Source: JADFOJ01 sp041580235 (lineage in GTDB: Bacteria; Planctomycetota; Phycisphaerae; Phycisphaerales; SM1A02). From it: a DNA stretch of 20,056 nucleotides. The translations under genes and the position numbers were made by a program. The stretch covers positions 1 through 20,056 of the forward strand of contig JBFGEG010000064.1 of the NCBI GenBank assembly GCA_041580235.1. The letters are read 5' to 3'. This document shows, piece after piece, positions 14,633 to 20,056 of this stretch. Position 1 is the first letter of the stretch. The number at the start of each line of letters is the position of its first letter. The notes below the pieces were generated by a model. The model was not told the origin of the DNA, searched no databases, and was given only the letters and a program-made list of their open reading frames with translations.

Positions 14633-15154
14633 TCACCAGTCCGCCCGCATCTCGTCGACGATGTCACGGGCCATACTTTGTGCGACGCCGAACCGGGCGA
14701 TATCGATGGGTTCTCTGGTCGGATTCGATGGAACGAAGAGACTGTGGGCGGTGAACGACTCGAGCTCCAGCAGCGACTCACCCGTCCGAAGATCCCTCCA
14801 CTTCAAGTCGATCGTCACGCCCACGGTGACCTCTTCACTCAATCCGGTCAGCGCGGACTTCGAAAGTTGTCGGCGGTTCACGTTGATGATCCGTCCGGTA
14901 AGAATGGTATCCGCGCGGCCGGATGAAGTCACCTTGTAGGGCGTGCGGGCCTCGATCTCCTTGATCAGCGCGTCGGTGAGGTCGTACTCGAAGTCGCGGT
15001 CCAACGTCGTGTTTTCAAAAACGCCGACGGCGACGCTGGAGATGCCCTGCGGGTAGGTGGTGGCGGCCGACCATCCTTGCGACGGGTCGGCGGCGCAGCC
15101 GCCGAGCCATGCGATCGACAGGCCGATCGCCAGCAGCCCTCCGCGTCCGTTCAT
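14633..15154 (-). CDS. lptE: LptE-like LPS-assembly lipoprotein
   Basis: A 173-residue lipoprotein with the lipobox 'WLGGC' (Cys20). The mature part follows the LptE/LptE-like pattern: 'ISSVAVGVFENTTLDRDFEYDLTDALIKEIEART', then 'ADTILTGRIINVNRR', 'VTVGVTIDLKWRDLRTGESLLE' and the C-terminal helix 'ARFGVAQSMARDIVDEMRADW' (each family block is visible, though sequence identity in LptE is always low). LptE plugs the LptD barrel that places LPS in the outer membrane. Its ATG overlaps the stop of the bamD-like gene (ATGA, 15151-15154), indicating translational coupling. LptD is not in the window. The call rests on pattern and neighbours. Confidence 0.8.
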   Translation of the reverse strand: MNGRGGLLAIGLSIAWLGGCAADPSQGWSAATTYPQGISSVAVGVFENTTLDRDFEYDLTDALIKEIEARTPYKVTSSGRADTILTGRIINVNRRQLSKSALTGLSEEVTVGVTIDLKWRDLRTGESLLELESFTAHSLFVPSNPTREPIDIARFGVAQSMARDIVDEMRADW

Positions 15155-16185
15155 GGCGTGTCGCTCTCGGGCGGATTGCCGAGCATGGCCTCGCGCAGTG
15201 CCTGGTAATCCGGCGCCTCACGCAACACGGCGGGCGGCAGCTTCGGCTCGACTTCCTCCACGAGACGCAGGGCGTCCACCGCGGCCACCGTGCGCGGGTA
15301 CTCATCGATCAGCCGGCGGATCATGAGCTCCGCCGCCACGGGGTCGCCCGTCCGCAGGTACCACCGCGCCGTCAGGAGCAGCTTCTGTGCATCGGACTCG
15401 TCGATGCGGCTGAGCAGGGCGTCGGCCCCGATTCGCTCGGCGTTGGCGGGCTCCAGCGCCTTGAGCTCGAAGAGCCTTGCCCGCGCCTCGTGCAGCCCCG
15501 ATGCGTCGAAGGCGGGGCCCTTGAACGTGGCCAGCTCGGCGTAGATCAGCCGCCGACGAGCCTTGCTGACCTGGCTGGAGCTCGGAAAGTTCTCCAGAAA
15601 GATGGAGTACATCTGGACGGCGAGCTCCATCTTGCGGTTGCGGAAGTAGTAGTCCGCCAGCTCCATGGCCGCCTGCTCGGCCAGGTGGCTGCCGGGCATC
15701 CGCTCCTGGACACGGATGAGCAGCTCCTCCGCCACGTCGCCGGCATTGAGCACTCGAAGCCCGAACCACTTGCGCTTCGTCCCCGTGGCATAGAGCGTTC
15801 CGATCTCCAGCTCGCGCTGCAGCACCGTCACAAACGTCTCGCTGGCCGGAAACGCCCGGGCGACGTACTCGTAATCGAACAGCGCCTTGTAGTAATCGCC
15901 ACGCGTCTTGAGGGCGTCGCCGCGGATCAGGTAAGCCTCGGGCAGACCCGGTTCCTTCGGGTAGCGCTCGATCCACGAGGAGGCCAGGTTCTCGGCCCGC
16001 CGCGTGTCGCCCGTCGCCAGCGCCTGGCGGGCGAGCGCCAGCCGCCCCTGGGGCGTATCGGGATCGACGGTGTCCACCTTCTCCCAGATGTCGCTTTCGG
16101 ACAGCTCGTACTGCTCCTGCCCGAGTGCCGCGATTGCGATCACGAAAGAAACGGTCGCGGCAAGGGCTGGACCGGCAGCGCGCAT
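15151..16185 (-). CDS. BamD-like TPR outer-membrane assembly protein
   Basis: A 344-residue exported protein. The signal peptide covers residues 1-22 (cleavage likely after 'IAALG'). There is no lipobox cysteine, unlike typical BamD lipoproteins. The body is made of TPR-type helical pairs, for example 'RLALARQALATGDTRRAENLASSWIERYP' split over two helices, 'EAYLIRGDALKTRGDYYKALFDYEYV', and 'AAMELADYYFRNRKMELAVQMYSIFLENFP', with the 'YP' and 'FP' ends common in BamD. BamD helps fold barrel proteins into the outer membrane. It is longer than standard BamD (about 245), so a related periplasmic TPR protein such as CpoB is an alternative. It overlaps lptE by four bases, and ftsH follows. Confidence 0.72.
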   Translation of the reverse strand: MRAAGPALAATVSFVIAIAALGQEQYELSESDIWEKVDTVDPDTPQGRLALARQALATGDTRRAENLASSWIERYPKEPGLPEAYLIRGDALKTRGDYYKALFDYEYVARAFPASETFVTVLQRELEIGTLYATGTKRKWFGLRVLNAGDVAEELLIRVQERMPGSHLAEQAAMELADYYFRNRKMELAVQMYSIFLENFPSSSQVSKARRRLIYAELATFKGPAFDASGLHEARARLFELKALEPANAERIGADALLSRIDESDAQKLLLTARWYLRTGDPVAAELMIRRLIDEYPRTVAAVDALRLVEEVEPKLPPAVLREAPDYQALREAMLGNPPESDTP

Positions 16186-16217
16186 CAGCGTGAGAATGGT
16201 ACTTTGCTCATCACCTG

Positions 16218-16245
16218 ATGGCGAATGGCTGATGGCTAATGGCTT
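16218..16245. repeat. Four tandem ATGGCNN heptamers containing a start codon
   Basis: ATGGCGA, ATGGCTG, ATGGCTA and ATGGCTT follow each other without gaps. The last copy holds the ATG of the lipid kinase gene (16239), and the reading frame passes into unique sequence after it. The array lies in the 53-base gap between divergent genes. Heptamer arrays can vary in copy number by slippage. Confidence 0.75.
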
Positions 16246-17135
16246 CAGTTCTTGTTCTTTTCAATCCCGTCTCCGGCGGCGGCCGGGCCCGGCGAGCCGC
16301 CCCGCGGATCGAGCGGTTCCTGCGTGCGGCCGGCCACGAGGCGACCTCGGAGCCGACGAGGCAGCAGGCGGGCGACGACTGGCTCCTCGAGAGGCTCGAC
16401 GGCGTTGACGCCCTGCTGGTGCTGGGTGGCGACGGGGCGGTCCGCGGAGTGCTGGGCGCGGCCATCCGCACGGACACGCCCGTCTACCACGTCCCTTACG
16501 GCACCGCCAACCTGTTCGCCCGCGAATTCGGCATGAGCCGGCGTCGCCGCACCCTGCGGGCGGCCCTGAGACGCTTCGAGGTCCGGCGGGTCGATGTCGG
16601 GCACGCCAACGGTGAGCCGTTCGTGCTCATGGCGTCGGTGGGCTTCGACGCGGAGGTCGTCCACGACCTGACGGCGCGCCGCGGCCGGTCGATCTCGTAC
16701 CTGTCCTACGCCGGTCCCGTTCTGCGGCAGCTTCGCCGCTGGCGGCCGGCGCCGCTGCAGGTGTACGTTGATGACCGACGGCTCACCACCCCCGGCGCCG
16801 GTCTCGTCGTCGTCGCCAACGCCCGGCACTACGCGTTCGGGTTGAACCCCGCCCCCCGGGCGGACATGACCGACGGCAAGCTCGACGTGGTGTACTTCCC
16901 GGTCGAGTCGCCGCGGCAGGTGGTGGGCTGGATCGTCAAGTGTCTCTTGCGGCGCCATGAACGGGATCCGCGGCTCGTCCGCGGGCAGGGATCGCGGGTT
17001 CGCATCGAGTGCGGCGGCCCGCAGCAGGTGCAGATCGACGGCGATCCGCCCGCCGGGGGTGTCGGGACGCGGGTGTCCACGTTGGAGCTCAGTGTTCGGC
17101 CGCGGGTGCTGCCGGTGCTCGTCCCGCCTTCGTGA
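16239..17135 (+). CDS. Diacylglycerol/lipid kinase family protein
   Basis: A 298-residue cytosolic protein of the DAGK/YegS/sphingosine kinase family, which phosphorylates lipid alcohols such as diacylglycerol with ATP. Seen: the N-terminal strand 'VLVLFNPVSGGGRA', the nucleotide motif 'LVLGGDGAVRGVLGA' (family GGDGT..E; Thr is Ala and the Glu is missing), 'PYGTANLFARE' (family P.GT.NDFA), 'ASVGFDAEVV', and the C-terminal 'DGKLDVVYFP' and 'VQIDGDPP'. ATG 16239 is the only good start: an in-frame TGA lies at 16230-16232 and the family N-terminus follows immediately. There is no Shine-Dalgarno sequence; the start lies in the heptamer array. Its lipid substrate is unknown, and the changed GGDGT motif leaves activity uncertain. 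Confidence 0.87.
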   Translation: MASVLVLFNPVSGGGRARRAAPRIERFLRAAGHEATSEPTRQQAGDDWLLERLDGVDALLVLGGDGAVRGVLGAAIRTDTPVYHVPYGTANLFAREFGMSRRRRTLRAALRRFEVRRVDVGHANGEPFVLMASVGFDAEVVHDLTARRGRSISYLSYAGPVLRQLRRWRPAPLQVYVDDRRLTTPGAGLVVVANARHYAFGLNPAPRADMTDGKLDVVYFPVESPRQVVGWIVKCLLRRHERDPRLVRGQGSRVRIECGGPQQVQIDGDPPAGGVGTRVSTLELSVRPRVLPVLVPPS

Positions 17136-17188
17136 AGGTCACCAACGGTGCCATCCCCACCGCGGTGCGGACACGTCGCCGGCCACCC

Positions 17189-17216
17189 TCAAGTCCGTTC
17201 CAGGCGTCTCCGATGA
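17189..17216 (+). promoter_or_regulatory. Possible sigma28-like flagellar promoter
   Basis: TCAAGTCC (17189-17196) and TCCGATGA (17209-17216) resemble the sigma28 boxes TAAAGTTT and GCCGATAA; the second matches six of eight bases. The spacing is 12 rather than 11 bases. The site lies 43 bases upstream of motA in the only gap before the flagellar genes. This is a weak match. Confidence 0.25.
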
Positions 17217-17258
17217 GCACTGATAAGCTGGCGTGCAGGCCGGCCAGGGGAGAGTTCC

Positions 17259-18035
17259 GTGGATCTTGCCACCGTTCTGGGGTTGGTGCTGGGCCTGGTC
17301 CTGGTGTTGCTGGCGATTCTTATCGGCGGCGACGTCATGGCTTACGTCAACGCCCCCTCCGTGCTCATCGTGGTCGGCGGCGCGGCTGCCGCGACCCTGG
17401 CCTCACAGCCGCTGGCGCGGTTCTTCAAGATCCCCAAGGTCGTCGCCAAGACCCTCTTCGACAAGAGCCCCGAGCCCAAGGAGATCATCCGCCAGCTCGT
17501 CGAGCTGGCCGAGGTCGCCCGCCGCGACGGCATCCTCGCCCTCGAGGGCATGGTCCTGGAAATGGAGGATGAGTTCCTCAAACGCGGCGTCCAGATGGCC
17601 GTCGACGGCACCGACCCCGAGATCATCCAGACCGTGATGGAGACAGAGCTGGAGAACCTGCTGGAGCGCCACGAGTCAGGCAAGGCGATGCTCGACGCGA
17701 TGGGGCGCTACGCCCCCGCCTTCGGCATGATCGGAACACTGGTCGGTCTCGTGGCCATGCTCCAGAACATGGATGACCCCTCGAAGATCGGCGCCGGCAT
17801 GGCGGCCGCCCTGCTCACGACGCTGTACGGAGCGCTGCTGGCCAACGTCGTCTTCCTGCCGCTGGCCGACAAGCTCGCCATGCGATCGGGCGAGGAAGCG
17901 CTGGCCAAGACCATCGTCATTCACGGCGTGATGTCCATCCAGAGCGGCGACAATCCCCGCACCGTCGAGTCCAAGCTCATCACGTTCCTTCCGCCGGCCC
18001 TGCGGCCGGACCAGGACCAGCTGGCAGCAGCCTGA
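17259..18035 (+). CDS. motA: Flagellar motor stator protein MotA
   Basis: A 258-residue inner-membrane protein that forms the ion-conducting stator with MotB. Four membrane segments are visible, two near the N-terminus (about 4-24 and 33-50) and two around residues 150-205. The key prolines are present: Pro153 in 'RYAPAFGMIGTLVGL' and Pro201 in 'VVFLPLADKL'. The long cytoplasmic loop carries the charged 'RRDGILALEGMVLEMEDEFLKRG' region split around the residues that touch FliG. The start is GTG 17259 with GGGGAGAG directly upstream. It overlaps motB by one base (TGATG). The length is normal for the PomA/MotA group. Confidence 0.96.
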   Translation: MDLATVLGLVLGLVLVLLAILIGGDVMAYVNAPSVLIVVGGAAAATLASQPLARFFKIPKVVAKTLFDKSPEPKEIIRQLVELAEVARRDGILALEGMVLEMEDEFLKRGVQMAVDGTDPEIIQTVMETELENLLERHESGKAMLDAMGRYAPAFGMIGTLVGLVAMLQNMDDPSKIGAGMAAALLTTLYGALLANVVFLPLADKLAMRSGEEALAKTIVIHGVMSIQSGDNPRTVESKLITFLPPALRPDQDQLAAA

Positions 18036-18793
18036 TGGCGCGCAAGCCCAAGAAGTCCGCGCACGGAGTTCCCGAATGGGTCGTCACCTTCGGTGACATG
18101 ATGGCCTTGCTGCTGTGCTTCTTCATTCTGCTGCAGATGTTCTCCGAGCTGAAGCAGGACCGTGAGTACCAGCGGGTCATCACGGCGATCAAGGAGGCCT
18201 TTGGGTACTCGGGCGGGATCGGCGTGCTGCCGATCAACGACCCGCCGGTGCGCTCCATCGTCGAGCAGCTGGAGCAGATGGCGGTCAAGCAGTTCGAAGA
18301 CACCAAGACCAGCCGCTCGCCCGTGGACAGCATCGAGGGCGCGTTCCTGCGGGTGACGAAGGTCCGCGAGGGGACCATGTTCACCATCGGCGGACCGGCC
18401 ACGTTCGAGGAGGGGTCGGCGGAGGTGGGGCCCGCGATCCGACGCGAGCTGAAGAAGCTGTCCGTTCTCCTGGCCGGGCGCAACAACAAGATCGTCGTGC
18501 GGGGTCACGCCGCGGCCAAGTATCTGCCGCCCGACTCCCCGTGGAAGGATCTCGACGACCTCGCCTTCCACCGGGCCCGGAACGTCAAGGACATCCTGGT
18601 CGAGCTGAACCTGGAGGACCGGGTGTTCCGGATCGAGGCGGTGGGGACCCGCGAGCCCGTCCGCCCGCGGGCCATCGACCCTGCCGATGAGGCAGAAAAC
18701 CGCCGGGTGGAGGTCATCCTCACCGAGCAGTTGGTCGAGGAAGCAAATACCGACGCGGACTTCACCGATCCCAATCTCGCCAGGGGAGGCTAG
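18035..18793 (+). CDS. motB: Flagellar motor stator protein MotB
   Basis: A 252-residue stator partner of MotA, held in the inner membrane and attached to peptidoglycan. The N-terminal helix 'PEWVVTFGDMMALLLCFF' carries the ion-binding Asp21. The C-terminal OmpA-like domain has 'IVVRGHAA', 'AFHRARNVKDIL' and 'AENRRVEVIL', the usual peptidoglycan-binding blocks. The residues between (about 45-115) form the plug and linker. The ATG at 18035 overlaps the motA stop by one base, suggesting coupled translation. It is complete, with no missing key residue. Confidence 0.95.
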   Translation: MARKPKKSAHGVPEWVVTFGDMMALLLCFFILLQMFSELKQDREYQRVITAIKEAFGYSGGIGVLPINDPPVRSIVEQLEQMAVKQFEDTKTSRSPVDSIEGAFLRVTKVREGTMFTIGGPATFEEGSAEVGPAIRRELKKLSVLLAGRNNKIVVRGHAAAKYLPPDSPWKDLDDLAFHRARNVKDILVELNLEDRVFRIEAVGTREPVRPRAIDPADEAENRRVEVILTEQLVEEANTDADFTDPNLARGG

Positions 18794-18798
18794 AAGCG

Positions 18799-19323
18799 AT
18801 GGGTCTGGATTCCTCTGAAGGCCAGCGAAAGCGGAAAAAGTCACCCCTTCGGCTGGTGATCGTGGTGACAGGCATCCTCGTCCTGGAGGCCGTGGTGATT
18901 ATCGGGGCGATGTCGATGCTGGGCGGACCCCCCGAGGTCGAGGCGGCCGAGGTGCCGGCGATCCTGGAGGCGCCCGAGGACGAGCAGATCGTCGAGATCA
19001 TGGTGCTCGACGCCAAGCTTCCCAACAACAAGTCGGGCGTGACCTACCTCTACGACACGGAGATCTACGTCCAGGTCAAGAAGCGGTATGCCGACCAGGT
19101 CGCCGAGGAGCTCCAGCAGTTCCGCAACGAGATCAAGAGCGAGATCACCGCCATCTGGAGGACCGCGGAGATGCGGCACTTCCAGGAAGCCAGGATGGAG
19201 AGCCTCACCCGTCGGATCCAGACCCTGCTTTCCGATCGGTTTGGTGTCGATCGGCAGCGTGACGAGCCGATCATCTCCAAGTGCGTGATCGTCATGGGCA
19301 TGGGTTTCCGGATTGACAGTTGA
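18799..19323 (+). CDS. fliL: FliL-like flagellar basal body protein
   Basis: A 174-residue protein with a short basic cytoplasmic start ('GQRKRKKSP'), one membrane helix (about 19-41) and a periplasmic domain. The domain has 'YLYDTEIYVQVKKRYADQVAEEL', a helical middle and the ending 'KCVIVMGMGFRIDS'. FliL surrounds or supports the MotAB stator. The order motA-motB-fliL-fliN strongly supports the call, because FliL sequences diverge widely. AGGGGAGG lies about ten bases before the ATG. It overlaps fliN by one base (TGATG). Confidence 0.82.
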   Translation: MGLDSSEGQRKRKKSPLRLVIVVTGILVLEAVVIIGAMSMLGGPPEVEAAEVPAILEAPEDEQIVEIMVLDAKLPNNKSGVTYLYDTEIYVQVKKRYADQVAEELQQFRNEIKSEITAIWRTAEMRHFQEARMESLTRRIQTLLSDRFGVDRQRDEPIISKCVIVMGMGFRIDS

Positions 19324-19772
19324 TGGCCGACGAGACCCCCAAGAGCAGTAAGAGCGAGGCTCCCGAGGACGACCCGACCGCGGGGGAGGCCGCCGAGGAG
19401 GCGATCGAGAAGGCCCAGGACGCGGTCGATTCGCTGAAGGACCAGACGCAGGGCACCGACCTCGTCTCCGAGGCCCTGAACCTGCCCGATTTCACGCCCG
19501 GCGGCGAGGGAAACGGGCAAGGGCGGGCCGCCCTGGCCCTGCTGCGGGACGTCAACCTCCACGTGAAGGTCGAGCTGGGTCGGACCCGCATGTACGTCGA
19601 GGACGTGCTGCGGCTCAACGAGGACTCGGTCATCGAGCTCGACAAGCTTGCCGGCGACCCCGTGGACATCTATGTCAACGACCGCCCGGTGGCCCGCGGC
19701 GAGGTCCTGGTCGTGAATGACAGCTTCTGTGTGCGAGTCAGCGAGATCATTCAGCCGATAGGAGACGACTGA
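19323..19772 (+). CDS. fliN: Flagellar motor switch protein FliN
   Basis: A 149-residue cytoplasmic protein of the C-ring. The C-terminal SpoA domain (about 74-146) is clear: 'LLRDVNLHVKVELGRTRMYV', 'LNEDSVIELDKLAGDPVDIY', 'NDRPVARGEVLVVNDSFCVR'. It controls the direction of rotation and binds export components. Residues 1-70 are acidic, low-complexity and probably disordered, a longer tail than the core domain needs. fliM, often placed just before fliN, is missing here. The ATG 19323 overlaps the fliL stop. Confidence 0.93.
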   Translation: MADETPKSSKSEAPEDDPTAGEAAEEAIEKAQDAVDSLKDQTQGTDLVSEALNLPDFTPGGEGNGQGRAALALLRDVNLHVKVELGRTRMYVEDVLRLNEDSVIELDKLAGDPVDIYVNDRPVARGEVLVVNDSFCVRVSEIIQPIGDD

Positions 19773-19789
19773 CCACGCTCACGGGTTGA

Positions 19790-19806
19790 CGTCGGAGGAT
19801 CCGACG
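19790..19806 (+). other. Hairpin between fliN and the next gene
   Basis: CGTCGGA (19790-19796) and TCCGACG (19800-19806) form a perfect 7-base-pair stem with a three-base loop in the 56-base gap. There is no T tract after it. It may be an mRNA stability or processing element, or part of a weak terminator. Confidence 0.45.
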
Positions 19807-19828
19807 GAACGCTGCCAGGGACGGCGAC

Positions 19829-20056
19829 ATGTCGTTTGCTCGAACATCATGGTCTGCGCTGTTGTCGGCGCTGATCGCCGCGTCCGCGCTGGGCGAGGGC
19901 GGCGGCCCGCTGATCGTCCCCGATGATCGAGCCGTGGACCTCTCGGTGGACCCGGCTCCCGTGGAATCCGCCACGCCGCCGCCACCACCGCCACGCGCAG
20001 AACCTGCGCCGTCCCGCGAGCGGCAGCCCCTGGGGGACCCCCCGGCGGCGGCGACG
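19829..20056 (+). CDS. Exported proline-rich protein, possibly FliO (5' part only)
   Basis: The frame from ATG 19829 stays open to the end of the window (76 codons). AGGGA lies about nine bases upstream. The product begins with a signal peptide ('MSFARTSWSALLSALIAASALG') shorter than 25 residues, written here only as its first part, followed by 'PLIVPDDRAVDLSVDPAP' and a Pro-rich low-complexity segment ('PPPPPPRAEPAP'). The position after fliN is where fliO often sits, and some FliO proteins have a signal peptide and a long periplasmic spacer before the membrane helix. That helix would lie outside the window, so the FliO call is inference from position. Confidence 0.6.
   Translation, partial: MSFARTSWSALLSALIAASALGEGGGPLIVPDDRAVDLSVDPAPVESATPPPPPPRAEPAPSRERQPLGDPPAAAT

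Noticed and set aside
17219..17226. ACTGATAA as a second sigma28 -10 box before motA
   Set aside because: It matches six of eight bases, but no TAAA-like box lies at the required distance upstream.
1..20056. CRISPR arrays, IS elements, prophage, tRNA or rRNA genes, defence islands
   Set aside because: No regularly spaced repeats, transposase or phage proteins, or RNA gene patterns were seen on either strand; the genes are mainly housekeeping and envelope functions.

Overview
This is a high-GC bacterial chromosome segment with densely packed genes on both strands and very short gaps. It most likely comes from a planctomycete of the class Phycisphaerae. The main evidence is the secreted metalloprotease at 2480-4204. 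It ends in two EF-hand-like loops followed by 'WGPCP', the dockerin-like C-terminal style I associate with Phycisphaerae exported proteins. The several lipoproteins, the LptE- and BamD-like outer-membrane factors and the flagellar genes fit a diderm, motile cell. The class assignment is inference; no rRNA gene lies in the window.

Layout. 1-1366: the end of a gamma-glutamyltransferase gene, then a small FmdB-type protein that has lost all its zinc cysteines. 1392-4626 (minus): a row of three exported proteins, namely a lipoprotein with four CxxC...CC repeats, a metzincin protease with Ig-like and dockerin-like domains, and a GH10 xylanase homologue lacking its catalytic nucleophile. 4732-5394: an O-methyltransferase. 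5413-7356 (minus): rpsB-tsf with a good promoter and a long leader that can fold. 7437-8624: a DUF900-type alpha/beta hydrolase lipoprotein. 8614-10988 (minus): dihydroorotase and two small lipoproteins, with an intrinsic terminator between the two lipoprotein genes. 11111-12472: a short UvrC. 12491-16185 (minus): bamD-like, lptE-like and ftsH in one operon. 16239-17135: a lipid kinase. 17259 to the end: a flagellar operon motA-motB-fliL-fliN plus the start of a further exported protein, possibly FliO.

How the genes work together. rpsB-tsf supplies translation. The bamD-like, lptE-like and ftsH genes group outer-membrane protein assembly, LPS delivery and membrane protein turnover. The flagellar genes encode the stator (MotA, MotB), the stator-associated FliL and the switch protein FliN, with short overlaps that suggest translational coupling. 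The remaining genes are single metabolic, repair or envelope functions.

Most interesting signals: (a) loss of catalytic or metal-binding residues in two recognisable families (GH10 and FmdB); (b) the four-repeat cysteine lipoprotein; (c) a UvrC with intact catalytic and Fe-S residues but no HhH domain and a shortened middle; (d) -10-like hexamers placed 6-8 bases before the start codons of three genes without a Shine-Dalgarno sequence, suggesting leaderless mRNAs; (e) a long-range stem in the rpsB leader next to the ribosome binding site; (f) a heptameric tandem repeat that contains a start codon. I saw no CRISPR array, phage, IS element or defence system.
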